Shown here: in pieces, positions 20,443 through 31,538 of the stretch
Numbering within the stretch: position 1 is the stretch's first letter
How the letters are laid out: the number at the start of each line of letters is the position of its first letter
Source of the DNA: Toxoplasma gondii ME49
Taxonomy: Eukaryota; Apicomplexa; Conoidasida; Eucoccidiorida; Sarcocystidae
Direction: 5' to 3'
Assembly (NCBI RefSeq): GCF_000006565.2
Contig: NC_031479.1
Coordinates: 496,001-560,000, forward strand
Length of the DNA: 64,000 nt
Notes under the pieces: generated by a model
Told to the model about the DNA's origin: nothing
Database searches by the model: none
The model's input: the letters and a program-made list of their open reading frames with translations, nothing else
Made by a program: the position numbers and the translations under genes

Positions 20443-21997
20443 ATTCGTTGTCTCGTGTGTTCCCCGCGGCCAGGGGACTGGCTTCCGGCGCGGTCGACAG
20501 ATCAGGCGCTAGAAAAGCGGAGAGAACAGGGGTGCTCGAGGGTGTCTTTCGTTTTTTCCCGAGAAGGTCATTGTGCATGCATCCGAGAGGCCTGCGTCGG
20601 CCGCTGGCGAGTTTGCAGGTCACAGGCGAAGGCGCGAAGACAGTGAGGCTCGCGCCGTGAGCGGGAGAGGCTGCTTTTCGCCGTCTGCTTTTTGTGTCGA
20701 GTAAAAGCCGAGCATGTCGACTCGACTCTCAGCGCGTGGAAGTTTCGGTTCATCTGGCGATCTACGCTGCCAAAAAGGACGGGTGCCAGTCTGCGCGAAA
20801 AGGAGGCATTGGCATTCGCAAGAAGGCAAACAAGTTTCAGACTCGCATGGTCGTCTCGTCTCGCAAGGAAGAGTCTATACGGACTGCCCTCTGCTTTCCT
20901 CCGCGCAGCTTCGAAAGAAAAGCGAGCGGAAACGACGGCATCTGGCGACGCGTGCAGCGTTGGGAGAGGAGGGTCGACGCGGCCAGACGTTCCGAAAGTC
21001 GTAGAGTGAAGCCTTCGCGACTTCTCAGGAGACTTCCAGTATCTGTCAGCTGCACTGCATGTACACCTGACAGCGACTGTTCGGAGAGCCGCTTGTCTTT
21101 GCCCTTTCCAGTGGAGAGAAAAGACGAGAAGGCAGCGGAGAGGACGCCGAATGGTTCTCACTTCTTTTCCGTTCTTCGCCTTCTGAACACTCCTATCTGT
21201 TCGGAGGAACAATCGCAGACACAGCACGACGAGAGACAGAAGGAGAAAAGAATCCACTCCGAGTTTTCCTTCTTCTGCCTCTTCCCTTCTCCCTTGTCAG
21301 CGCGTCGAGCCTACCTCCTTTGAAATAGACACAACAGATCAGAGGTCCTCTCTCTCTGTCTCCGTTGCCTCTGTGTATGTTTCTTCGTCCTCTCTCTCTC
21401 TGTCTGTCTGTGCATCTCTGGCGAATGAGGAGGCATTCGTCTCTCTCCCGTCTGGTTCCTTCTCTTTCTCTCCTTCGTTTCGTCCGTCTCTCCGCGCACC
21501 GTCTTCCGCCTCCTCCTCTCTGAGCGTTCCATCTTTTCCTCTCTCGCTCTGCCGGGTGCTCCCTCTCCTGTCGATCCGGCAGATCCGTGGTTTCGTCTCG
21601 ACGTATGCGTCGGGAAGAGGAGACCCGCGAAGGAGAAGAGAGGAGACCGCCTTGCAGGTCTCTCCATGGTTCTGCATGAGGCGCGTTAGACAAGTATTTC
21701 TCTGTCCTGATTCGTCTCGACTTCTGTTCCTTGTCGCAGGGGGAGACGCGTTTTGGAGGTCTGGGTGTTTCGCTGTCAAAGACGCCCTTCTCTATCAGCT
21801 GCAAGTTTTATCTGTTTCTCTCTTTGTCGCACGGTCTCTTTGTTTTCTTGTTTCTCTTCTTTCGCGTGCCTCCTCCTTCCGGTTGCTTCATCTCTTCGTT
21901 TCGGCGCTCCTTCGGCGCCTCTTTGTTTCCTCTTTCTGTGGTTTCCAGGCTGTCTGAACAGACGCGTCTCACACTCGTCAGCTCACGTCTTCTTTCT

Positions 21998-22150
21998 CCA
22001 ATATATGTTTATATCCATGTGTGTATGTATATCTACGTATCGATGTATGCTTGTATATTACATACGTATATGATATATGATATATGAAATATATATATAT
22101 ATATGTATATATATGTATATATATGTATATATAGGTCTATGTATCTGTCT
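21998..22150. repeat. TA/GTATATAT microsatellite
   Basis: Mixed ATGTATATCTACG-like sequence turning into ATATATATATGTATATATATGT units, about 360-510 bases upstream of the TBL1-like start codon. Confidence 0.85.
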
Positions 22151-22507
22151 ATATGTGTTACATGTAATTACACCCGTCGCTCTCTCCGCCGCGTTTTCTT
22201 CGCCTTCTTGCTCGTTTGAGAGGCCAAAATGGAGACAACGGCAGCGATGCTCGGCCTCCGTCGTCTCTTGTGACTGCACGATCTCTCGAGGCCGTTCGGC
22301 TGTTCCGCGCGCGTCCTCGCCAGCCTTCTTCTTCTTCACACCTCAAAGCCTCCTGCGCCCCCCTGTGTGTTTCACCTTTTTCTCATCTTTCTTCTTCGTC
22401 CCCCTTCCCGTTGCCGGGTGCCTCTCGCCCATTCGCGAGGAAGACGGACCTTTGTCGCTTCTCTCCGTTGTTGGCTCTGTGTCGCGCCGTCTCTCTTTCT
22501 CGCGAAG

Positions 22508-25500
22508 ATGCGGATCCACTTGTCTTCGGACGAAGTGAATCTGCTGGTTCACCGGTACCTGTTGGAGAACGGCTTCCTGCACTCCGCATTCGCCTTCTCG
22601 GCAGAGGCCGCGATCTCGAAGAATCCGTTTCATGCGACGCATGCAGAGAAGCTCCCGCCGAACGCCCTCGTCACGCTGTTGCAGAAGGCGCTCCTGTTCA
22701 TCTACGTCGAGTTCCACACAGAGGACGAGACAGGTCGCGCGATTCCCTGCGACGAAGTGTTTTCCTTTTTCAAGCGCCATGAATGCTGGACCAGGCGCGA
22801 AGGCTCCGAGGATGTCGCCTCCGCCTCTGGACTGCTCGCCTCGCTCGCCGAAGGCGCCGCTACGCCTCGATACGCGCCCGCAGCTGCGTCGCCTTCGCAC
22901 TTGGTGAAAAACAGCGAAGGCGGCGGCCCAGAGAGTGCATCCAACGACCTCGACTTCCTCGCTGGAAGTATCCTCGCAGACGACGAACGCGCAGAGAGAG
23001 TTGAGAGACCGTCCGCAGTTCGAGGGAAACGCGGCGCCGGCGGATGCGGCGCCACTGGCGCCTGGAACCGAGGCGGAGGCCCTCGCGGAAAGAAACGCGC
23101 AGTAAGCGGTGGTCGGGGAAGGACGCCGAAGAAGGCGAGGAGCAGGGCGGGGGAAAGAGCACAAGGAGACGCAGGGGAATGGTAACAGAGATGAAGTCTT
23201 CTAGACACAGGAAAACAGCTGGTAAAATGGTCGAAATGTACACGCAGGACTGGGTGCGTCTCCTGTGCAGACAAATACACATGCATCCGTCGGTTCATCT
23301 GGATACGGGTGTGTGAGTTTCTCTACATTTCTAGATGGTTTTTTGGTCCAAAGCAAGTAGATGCACCAGTTCGTGGAGTGGCTCCGCGCGCTGGACAGTG
23401 GACAGATGCGTCTTGTGTCGATTGAGACTGTGTCGCTACTTTTCAGCGCATTCAATACCGAGGCGCAGCAGGGCCGGGCGTGGATCTTCCGGACGCTCTA
23501 GCTGGCTCGTCACACAATGCAGGCAGCAGTCCTGTCGAGGAAGAAGACCGCAAAGAGGCTGCTCAAGAGGCTGAGGCAGGAGTGCTCTCTGGACGCCGCG
23601 AAGACGAAGAAGAGAGCGAGGACGCGCCGCCTGGTGCATTGGCCAGAGCCGCGCCAGGCGAAGACATAATCTACGAGGGGCCTCCCGCGCATGCATGCGA
23701 AGAGAAAGTCGCGTTGAAAAACTTCTTGCGTCTCCTCCCAGGACACGACGGAGACGCGGGCGCGCTCTCCGAATGGAGCCCCGCAGATCCTTGCCTCATT
23801 GTCACAAAGTAAGGCAGACGGAGAGGAGCGAGCGCAGGAGAGGAAGAGGAAGAGGATCGAGAGCGAGGGAAGAACGGGAGAGAGAAGATGGGCCAGACAG
23901 ACAGAGAGACAGACAGAGACAGAGAGAGAGAGGCGACGAGAAGGGGCGAGAGTGGAGAACTGGAAGCGGGGAGGAGGAAGAACTGTAGAGTTGGGGGAGA
24001 AGAAGGTTGAGTTTGTGGCTTCAGAGAGAAGCGCGAGTGGAAGCAACACAGGCCGAGGAGAGGGAGAAGTCGAGAATGTAAGGCGAAGCCAAGAACGCGA
24101 GACAGATGGTGTCTTGTTGTCATTGGGGATTCGGCACTTTGCCTTTCCCTCGTGTGTGTGTGTGGACGGAGTGTTCTTCTTTTTCTGTTCTTTTTCTGTT
24201 CTTTTTCTGTTCTTTTTCGCGTCTCCTCAGCTTCGCTGCCGGTGTCCCGTGGTTGTATCGCCTTCCTTCTGTGGAGATCGTTGGCCCTGGAGTTCTCGCG
24301 CCTTTCCGCGAACTCGAAGGACCATGCGTCGGAGGCGCCCTGAATCCTGGCTCGTCTGCTCACTGGAAGGTATTGTGCCCCCCTCTGAAAAATCAGGAAA
24401 AACCTCTTCGGCTCTGTACGCGACTCGTCTTCGTGGACTCCCTGCGCATGGAGTTTCCCCGCTACTGCAGCAGTTCCTTTGCACTCAACTGTTCACCGGC
24501 ACGCACTGCTGCCCCCAGAGACCGCGGTCTAGGCGACACGGTCATATATACATGTCTCTCCACAAATGCGACTTGCACAGGTCTGCAGGGATCTGGTTTT
24601 CTTGGTGCTTCGACGGACTCTCTTGCCCGTTCAGGGTGGCAGAGCGAATTCCTGAAGCGACCGTTTCCGTCTTCTGAAGCTGTCCAAGTGAATGGCGGCG
24701 AGGACAGTCTTTGAGCTCCTCACCGAGAGCGTCGGTCTCGGGTGACACCGCGAAACACTATGCACACACAAACGCCGCCGCCCTCCTGCCGTGCCTTGAT
24801 GGAGTTCACCACGAGGCACTGGCGCAGAGCGCTCGTTGAGTTCTTCTGCATGAACTGTGCATTTTTATTTCCAATGCGGTTTTTTCAGAGAGATGGCGAA
24901 TTGGTGGCGACGGGATACGAGTCGGGAGATGTGCGTGTCTGGCGGCCGTTGGAGACTTCCTGTGTCGCGTCTCTTTCGGTGAGTTCCACATCCGTCATTT
25001 GCACCGCGTTCTCCTGCGAAGGAACGTACCTGGCCGCCGCTTGCGCTGATGGGTCCGTCGTGGTATGGCAGTTGCGGCGAGACAAGACAGCCGAGTGTGG
25101 AGAGAAGGTCGGCGCCGGGAGAGAGAAAGACAGGTCCGCGGCTGCAGACAGCAAGAGTGAGGAGACAAATGGAGGAGGCCGAGACTCGGAGGCGAGCAAC
25201 AGCGCCATTTCCTTCGTCAAGGTGCATGCGTACCGCCACAGAGGTGAGTGCGACGAAGTGAGCGAACGCGGCGGAGCAGAAGACCTCTGCAGAGATGATG
25301 GGTCCTGCGCCGGCAGCGATCTTGGCTGTCGTGAACCGTCCGTTTCAAATCGAGTCCTTTGTTTACCTCTTCGTGTGGAAAAACGGACGCATGCGTTGTC
25401 GCATCGGCCCGTTGCGTCAAAGACTCAGGTGTGTTTTTGACGGGACCCGCTGTTTACTGTGTGGCTCTCAGTCTTCTTTTTCTTTCTCCGTTTCCGCTCT

Positions 25501-28500
25501 TGCGTCCACCCCCGTCTCGTTGTCTTCCTCTGCGTCTTCGCGGCTTCCGCGGAGCTCGCGTCGTGCCATCGGTCGCGTCTCTCTCGCGACGCGTTTCTTT
25601 CTCTTTTTCTGCTTTTTCGTGTGTTCGTGCGTTTCTCCGGTTGTTTTTGTGCGGTTCTTCCCATCCACCATGGGGTCCCTCGTCTCGCCTGCGTTCTCTC
25701 TGCTCTCTCTCTCTCTCTCTTTCGCCAGTGTCTGGCGTCTGCTTCGCTCGCAGCGAAGTCTGGGTGCCACCCACACGCGAGACGAGGAGATGAACAGTCG
25801 CGACGCTTTTCGCCATGCTGTGTCGGTGCAGGAGGCGTGATCGATCTGGACTGGACGCGGGACTCTGTGATCGCGAGTGGATCCGTGGACGGCTGCGTCG
25901 TAGTCTCCGACTTGCCGAAACGCGTCTGTCACTGGGTCTCTCTCGGCGCCGTGTCTCCGCGCGCGGGGACAGCGACGCTGCGGGTCTTTGTGGAGAACGC
26001 GGCCGCGGACGCAAACCGGGAGCAGGAGAAAGTGGAGACTGCGGCTGGAGAGGACTCGCCGACTGCGCCGAAGGCCAGACGCGAGGAGAAGAGAGACAAA
26101 GACGACGGAGCAGACCCCATGGGGGAACTTCCTGTGTTCCCGGAGCAGCCCGCGGAGGAGCAAAGCGACGAGAAAGGGGAAGACGCGAGGAAAGCGGACG
26201 GACTGAAGGCGGCAGACGCAGTGGAGGGAAGCGACGCAGAAGTCGCCTCGCTGCGCTGGAACGGAGACGGGACCTTCCTGGCGATCGTCGACTCGTCTCC
26301 CGTCGTCAAGGTACGTGGAGGAGGCGCGAGAAAAAGAGAGACAGAAGGTGCAGCGTGCAGATCAGCGCGCAGGAAAACGAGTTCGGCGATCGGCCGTCTC
26401 CTCTCCAGAAAGCGACGCTTCCACGACATGCGCGAAGCAGTCGAGTTCCCCAGGTGCTTGGGACTGTTTTTTGGCTTGAACTGAGTCTGAATGTCAATTC
26501 GTCGACAGTTCGAGACGCGAGCGGCGTTCAGTGGCTGGGCGACTTCTTCGGTAGACAGTGCGACCCTTCTGTTGCTCGAGCGCTCCTGCGCACTGAACAG
26601 AGACGTTCGACGGTAGAGCCGCTTTTCTCTTCCTCACCGGTCCACCGGGGACGAGCTCGACGTTCGTCGACCACCCCCGTGAAGGACTGCAGCGGCCCAG
26701 CGAGCACAGGACCGCGGGGAAGGATTCTGACGTCTCACGCTTGCTTGCAGCTGCCTCAAGCAGTCCAGTGAGGCAGTGGCATGCGCAGTTGTCGAGCAGA
26801 GTCGCGCAACGCGCATGCGTCTGCTCCTCGTAGCTGGAGGCGAAGCGTTGTCTCCCTCACGAGCGGGAAGGAAGCGCGAGAAGAGGAGACAAAGAGAGGG
26901 CTCTGACACACACGAGAAGCGTCAGAGATGAACAAGAACAGAAACTGCGCGCGGGGCGAGGGAAGGGAGTCGAGAAATGCAGAGAAGGAGTGAAGAGAGT
27001 GAAGCAGAGAACGTTTCTCTGGAGCGTCTTTCTTCTTTGCAGCTGTGGCAGCTGGACGATCCACCCGCGCCGCTGATCGAGTTGGCCGCTCATGCCGAGC
27101 CAGTCATCAAGGCAGAGTGGCGCAACGGAGGCCGAGACGACAACGAGCGCTTCCTTGTTACGTGAGACTTCTGCGGGCATCTCCAGAAATCCAGTGACAG
27201 ACTTCTCCACACATACATACCTGCATATATATACATACATATACATATATATATACATATATATATATATATATTATATGTGTGTGTGTGATATACAGAA
27301 ATCTGTGTATAGGCATGTATTTCTTTGTATGCGCGTATGCGTGGAGAGGTGGCGGCACCATGGGGGTTGGGTGTTTAAGTAGGCGTACATCGAAGCGCAG
27401 TTCCGTTTGCGTTTGCCTGTGCATATGTCTGGGGACGCCCACCGCGAGACGCAGTTCACCAACAAGCTTCACGGAAGCTTTTACATTTATAGACACACGC
27501 GCATTCCCTCTTCTGCGGAGGGAAGGCCGTCGACGGTGTTGACAGACAGAGGGCCGCAATGTTGGGGTTGTTTCCAGGGCCGCCATGGATCGCCAGTTGT
27601 TTCTCTGGGACTTGGAGAAATCGAGGACAGAACCTGCGAAAACCATTGTGTACAAGTGAGCGACATTTCTGCAATGGGAGGGAGGGGGGGGGGAGGATGC
27701 CTTTGGATCCTCTGCACCCGCGGCCTTTCTTTGTCCGTCTCGCTCCTCGTCCTCCCTCCAACTCTCTCCTGTGATACGCCTTGCTCTCCAACATTCCAGC
27801 TTGTTCTCTCACGTGCTCTCTCCGCCGTGGCGTCTCTCTTTGCGTTCCCTTGTCCTCTCTTTCCTCTCTCTCTGTCCCAGTTTAGGTATTCTTTACGTTT
27901 CTGGGGTCACAACGCTCGTGCTTCTCCACTGTTCTGAGGCGACAGCTCCTCGTTTTCCCTGGCGTCTTCCTCGCGCGTTCGCAGAAGAACGAAGGCCTTC
28001 GTGTGTTGCGCGAAAGAGCCGTCTCTTCTTTGCTTCGTGCCTGCAGTTCGCGAGGCCTGCTCGATTTCCCTGTAGACGGAGGCGCCGCTGAGAGTGCAAG
28101 GCGGGAGGGCTTGCGTGTGTGTGTGTGTCAGCGCGAACGAAGAAGCGGACTCTTCATGCAAGGCACCTTCATCTGTTTGTGTGTACAGACACTGTCATTC
28201 GTATGCATATACATATATATATATGCATATATATATATATATATATGTAGGTAGATAGGTAGATGCGTCTCTTTTTACTTCGATGCGTGCGCTGCGGCGA
28301 GCGGGGCCTGGTAAATACCTCCTGTGTTCCTGGGAGGCGCAGGCGCGGTGTCCCCTTGTTTACTTCGGATGGAAGACTTTTCCGGTGCGATTTTGCTTCA
28401 GGTATCCTCCAACGTCGCTGCGAATCAGTGGCGACGGCAGCCGCCTAGCTGTGGGGACGTACGACAGCGTCGTACACATCTACGCCCTGCCGTCTTTAAC

Positions 28501-29149
28501 AGAAGTCGCTTCGCTCATCGACCCTCACATGGTCATTCCTCACATGTAAGTCGAGTCTTTGAGCGCTGAGAAACGGGTGTCTTTGAACCTGCCGGTGACG
28601 GTGGGGCGCCTCGCCTGTTTGAAGACACCGGCAGAGACCAGTGAGTCTTTTCTCTCGGTGCGACTGGCAGGTGTGTGGCTGTTTCCCCTTGCTTTGTCTG
28701 TGGCTTCGTAAGCGACGAACATTTGCGTGGAGGACCTTGCGTTCCTTGCCCTCGTCTCCCTTCCTTCTTCCCCTTTGACCCGTTCTTCTCTCCTTCGTCC
28801 GTGCAGTGATTTTTGTGTGAAAAGGCTCCCTTGCCTCTCCAGCGAACGACGCGACCTGGTGGCTGTCGGCTTGTTCCCCAGGCGCGGCTGGGGCGTCTCT
28901 CGTGTGTGTCGCGGCCTCCACCTCTGTGAAGTCTCCACTGCCTCCCTCTGTTTGCGTCTTGCGTCGAAGTTGGTCGGGTGTCTCTTTCACTGCGTTCCCT
29001 GTCGTCTGTGTTCGCGGCGTCGGCGTCTCCTCAGCACATGGAGGAGCACTCACGACAGCATTGCGTACAACGTCTTCAACATGGGCCGGACGATTGTGGC
29101 AAAGGCCGAAGAGAAGCCTGGCGCAGCGAAGCTGGAAGACTCTGCGTGA
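22508..29149 (+). CDS. TBL1: TBL1/Sif2-type LisH-WD40 protein, 794 aa
   Basis: TBL1 proteins are LisH + WD40 scaffolds of HDAC3 corepressor complexes; a TBL1-like subunit is known in the T. gondii HDAC3 complex. Proposed join: 22508-23101, 23447-23808, 24231-24369, 24889-25243, 25832-26310, 27043-27161, 27578-27655, 28402-28545, 29035-29149 (all phases agree, total 2385 nt). Residues 1-75 match the TBL1 N-terminus closely: LSSDEVNLLVHRYLLENGF, HSAFAFSAEAAIS, PPNALVTLLQKALLFIYVE. Next comes about 200 residues of Ala/Glu/Arg-rich linker. WD repeats follow: RLLPGHDGDAGALSEWSP, ELVATGYESGDVRVWRP, AAACADGSVVVWQL, VIASGSVDGCVVVSDL, SLRWNGDGTFLAIVD, FLVTAAMDRQLFLWDL, LRISGDGSRLAVGTYDSVV. Long charged insertions separate blades. 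The standard family length is near 515-580 aa. The nuclear role is inference from family. Confidence 0.82.
24178..24220 (+). repeat. 11-bp CTTTTTCTGTT tandem array at an intron 3' end
   Basis: About four copies of CTTTTTCTGTT stand just upstream of the acceptor at 24230 (TCTCCTCAG) of the TBL1-like gene and supply its polypyrimidine tract. Confidence 0.85.
27222..27296 (+). repeat. TA/CATACA microsatellite in an intron
   Basis: CATATATATACATACATATACATATATA-type units 60 bases inside intron 6 of the TBL1-like gene, ending in a short TG run. Confidence 0.85.
28200..28262 (+). repeat. TA/TATGCA microsatellite in an intron
   Basis: GCATATACATATATATATATGCATATATA-type tract followed by GTAGGTAGATAGGTAG units in intron 7 of the TBL1-like gene. 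Confidence 0.85.
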
Positions 29150-31538
29150 ACGCCGACTGTCGAGCGGTCACACGCTGCTTTTCGTCGCTCGGTTCGTCCT
29201 GTCTGAAGCCCACCTCTCCAGATGTGACGCCATGTTCGCCTCCGTCCCTTCCCTCCCCTCGTTTCCATGCGTCGCGGAGCGAACTGTCTCGGCAGACGGG
29301 CGCTTCGCGCTCGGAGTCCGCTGCGGGATCGCGTTGGCTGTCGGGCCAACAAAGAGCAGTCCGCAGACACACGTTTTTTTTCGAGGGATCCTGGACAGGA
29401 AGAAAGGCGACCTTCTCCTTCTGCAGCGGCGCTGGCCGCCGCCCGAGGCCAGCCAGGAAGAAAAAGGAGAAAAAGGAGCGCGCGCTGCTTCTCGGACAAA
29501 CGTGTGTGTGTGTGTGTCACAGCGCTGTCTTGGTCGGGTGTCTGTTGGGTGTTTTGTATAGACACATGAAAAAGAATCTGACGGATTTCGTGGGTCGCTT
29601 TCCTTCCACGCTGTTGTTGAGGGAATGTTCTATCGCGCGTGACGAAGTCAGCGAGTCTCGTCACGCTTCGCCGTAAAAACGGGAAGGGAGAAACTGGAAG
29701 AGAAACAACGAATGTTCTCCTTTTCTATCACGGGATTCTCGGCAGCCGCCATATGGACCGGTAGGTAGACGAGTTGCGAGACAGCTGTGACTCGAAAACG
29801 GATGTAAGATGAGCACTGAAAGCAGCCGACCCGGGGTGGGGGAGCCTATGCGTCTTTGGAGCTACGCAGACCTCAAAGAGCCGTAGCTCTCTGGACGCAT
29901 ATGCACTTGTCTGACGACCCAATGAGATGTGTATACCGTCCACGGCGTTCTACAAGATTCCTGGAGGAACCGGCGACAGGGTCTACGGGCGATTCTCTTC
30001 GAACTCAAGGGGCGCGTTGTTTCCCCAACCGGGGGGGAACGCCAAGGACTCCTTTGGTCCGCTCGCGCGGCCATGCAACACCGCTCACGTAACAACTGGA
30101 GCTAGACTGCTGTTGCACAATTCAAAATGAGGTTCCCAGGGTTATGGCAGGCATTCACCTTTTGTTGCGTGCGCCCTCTGTGACAGATCCGAAGAAGCTG
30201 CTGTGACCTCTTGACGAAGAAACAGACACTTCCGTAGAGAAGACACGCGCACACGGAGACTGACGGAAACTTAGTTACCACCGACACTCGCACACACAAG
30301 CGAAGCGCGGCCACGTTGAGGAGAAGGCGCCGAAAATGCACGAGAAACTTGGCATACAAATATGTGTATATATGCATGTATGGCATGCAGAGGTACTTCT
30401 GTCGCTTCGCATGTCTCTCGGAGTGTGGACGTGGAGGCAGTCCGCTAGCTCTGGGCTCGGTTAAAGGATGTGTATGCATTCTGAGCGACTTTTCAACCCT
30501 CAGCCTCGGGCGCCTTCCATTTTCGGTGCGTGTTTTATTTGTGGTTCGCAGTGAGTCCCCACGCGTGCGTGCTACTGCGGATTTAAAGTCCATTGGTGGT
30601 TCACTTGGGAGTGAGGGTTCGGCAAAGCATAAAACAAATCAGGCATTGCCGTCACTGAGGCTGAGAACCATGACAAACTGCACTGAGCTGATTGTTCTGG
30701 GCGACCCAGCGCCTAGCACGCCGTCAGGAAGTTCTCGCCATAGCTGGATGGGTGGCTCACAGAGACGCCGCCCGGTGTCTCCCCATGTCACAGAAGTCAC
30801 GAAACATCTCAGGAAAACGATCCACGCACAAGAATGCCACTTGCTTCGGCAGTGCCTCGACCTCTGTCACACGAATTCACGATGTGTCGCCGTGCCGGGG
30901 AGGCCGGTCGACTAGCAAGATGGCGCTTCTTGGCATCGTCTGTTCGAAGTCCGTAAATTGAAATATGGAGCTTAAAAAACTCTCGTCCACCGAACAAACC
31001 CTCTCCGCAAGGGCGGGAAACGGGGTACCGGCGAATCGGCATTGAAAGTGAATGTAAAACGCAAGCGACTGCTATTGGGTCTCTGCAGTGGGCAAACTCC
31101 CATGATTGTGAACGAGTAGCTACCACGTCGCCTGCGTTGCGGCGGCTACCTGAAAAGTGCTCGTGTCACCAGCCGCGGCACTAGGCGCGCTTGCTTGCTA
31201 ATTCCCCCAGGTGAAACTCCACAACGATACTCGCAGAAAAAGCGACATGCGGCTTGTTTCCCTGGAACACACACAAACTCCTGCTGTGCATGTTACAGTG
31301 TCTACCCTCCGTCTCCGTTGGACGTTGGTTGACAGCACAGAAACAGTGCGCAGATTTCAACAGTACCTCAAAGCCACCACAGGACGTCCAGACTCTCACC
31401 ACTCTACGAAGACCCTGGGGTACTGACGGATTCCAAAGCCGCCTCCTCCTCCTCAGACGGGGATCCAATCCTTTTTGGGGTCTAATCCTCCCCTCGGCTC
31501 TGATCCTCGTCGTGAAGATAATCGTCGAAAGATGACAC
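29150..31538. other. Intergenic region, TBL1-like gene to repeat-protein gene (convergent)
   Basis: Two convergent genes end on either side. Short frames exist (for example from an ATG at 30671, about 80 codons) but none shows a domain, signal peptide or compositional support. A short TG run is near 29500-29516. I see no gene here. Confidence 0.5.

Larger units (their letters stand above)
19106..22507. other. Divergent intergenic region, RPL4 / TBL1-like gene
   Basis: Holds the 5' UTR and promoter of RPL4 (left) and of the TBL1-like gene (right). A poly-G run (about 19138-19147), a GA-rich stretch (19310-19370), ribosomal-promoter-like motifs near 20.4 kb and a TA microsatellite (about 22080-22140) are visible. 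Long + strand frames at 19684-20646 and 20694-21323 have no ATG start and no recognisable domain. Confidence 0.5.

Noticed and set aside
19684..20646. 320-codon + strand frame upstream of the TBL1-like gene
   Set aside because: Begins without ATG, has no domain, and overlaps the probable RPL4 promoter and leader region.
28040..28140. Extra exon in the TBL1-like gene after CTGCAG at about 28048
   Set aside because: Its possible donors give phases that do not match the next exon, whereas exon 7 joins exon 8 directly in phase, giving VYKYPPTSLRISGDG, a normal WD40 boundary.
2434..28262. AT-rich repeats as a CRISPR array or replication origin
   Set aside because: No conserved repeat with unique spacers; these are simple microsatellites in a eukaryotic nuclear context.
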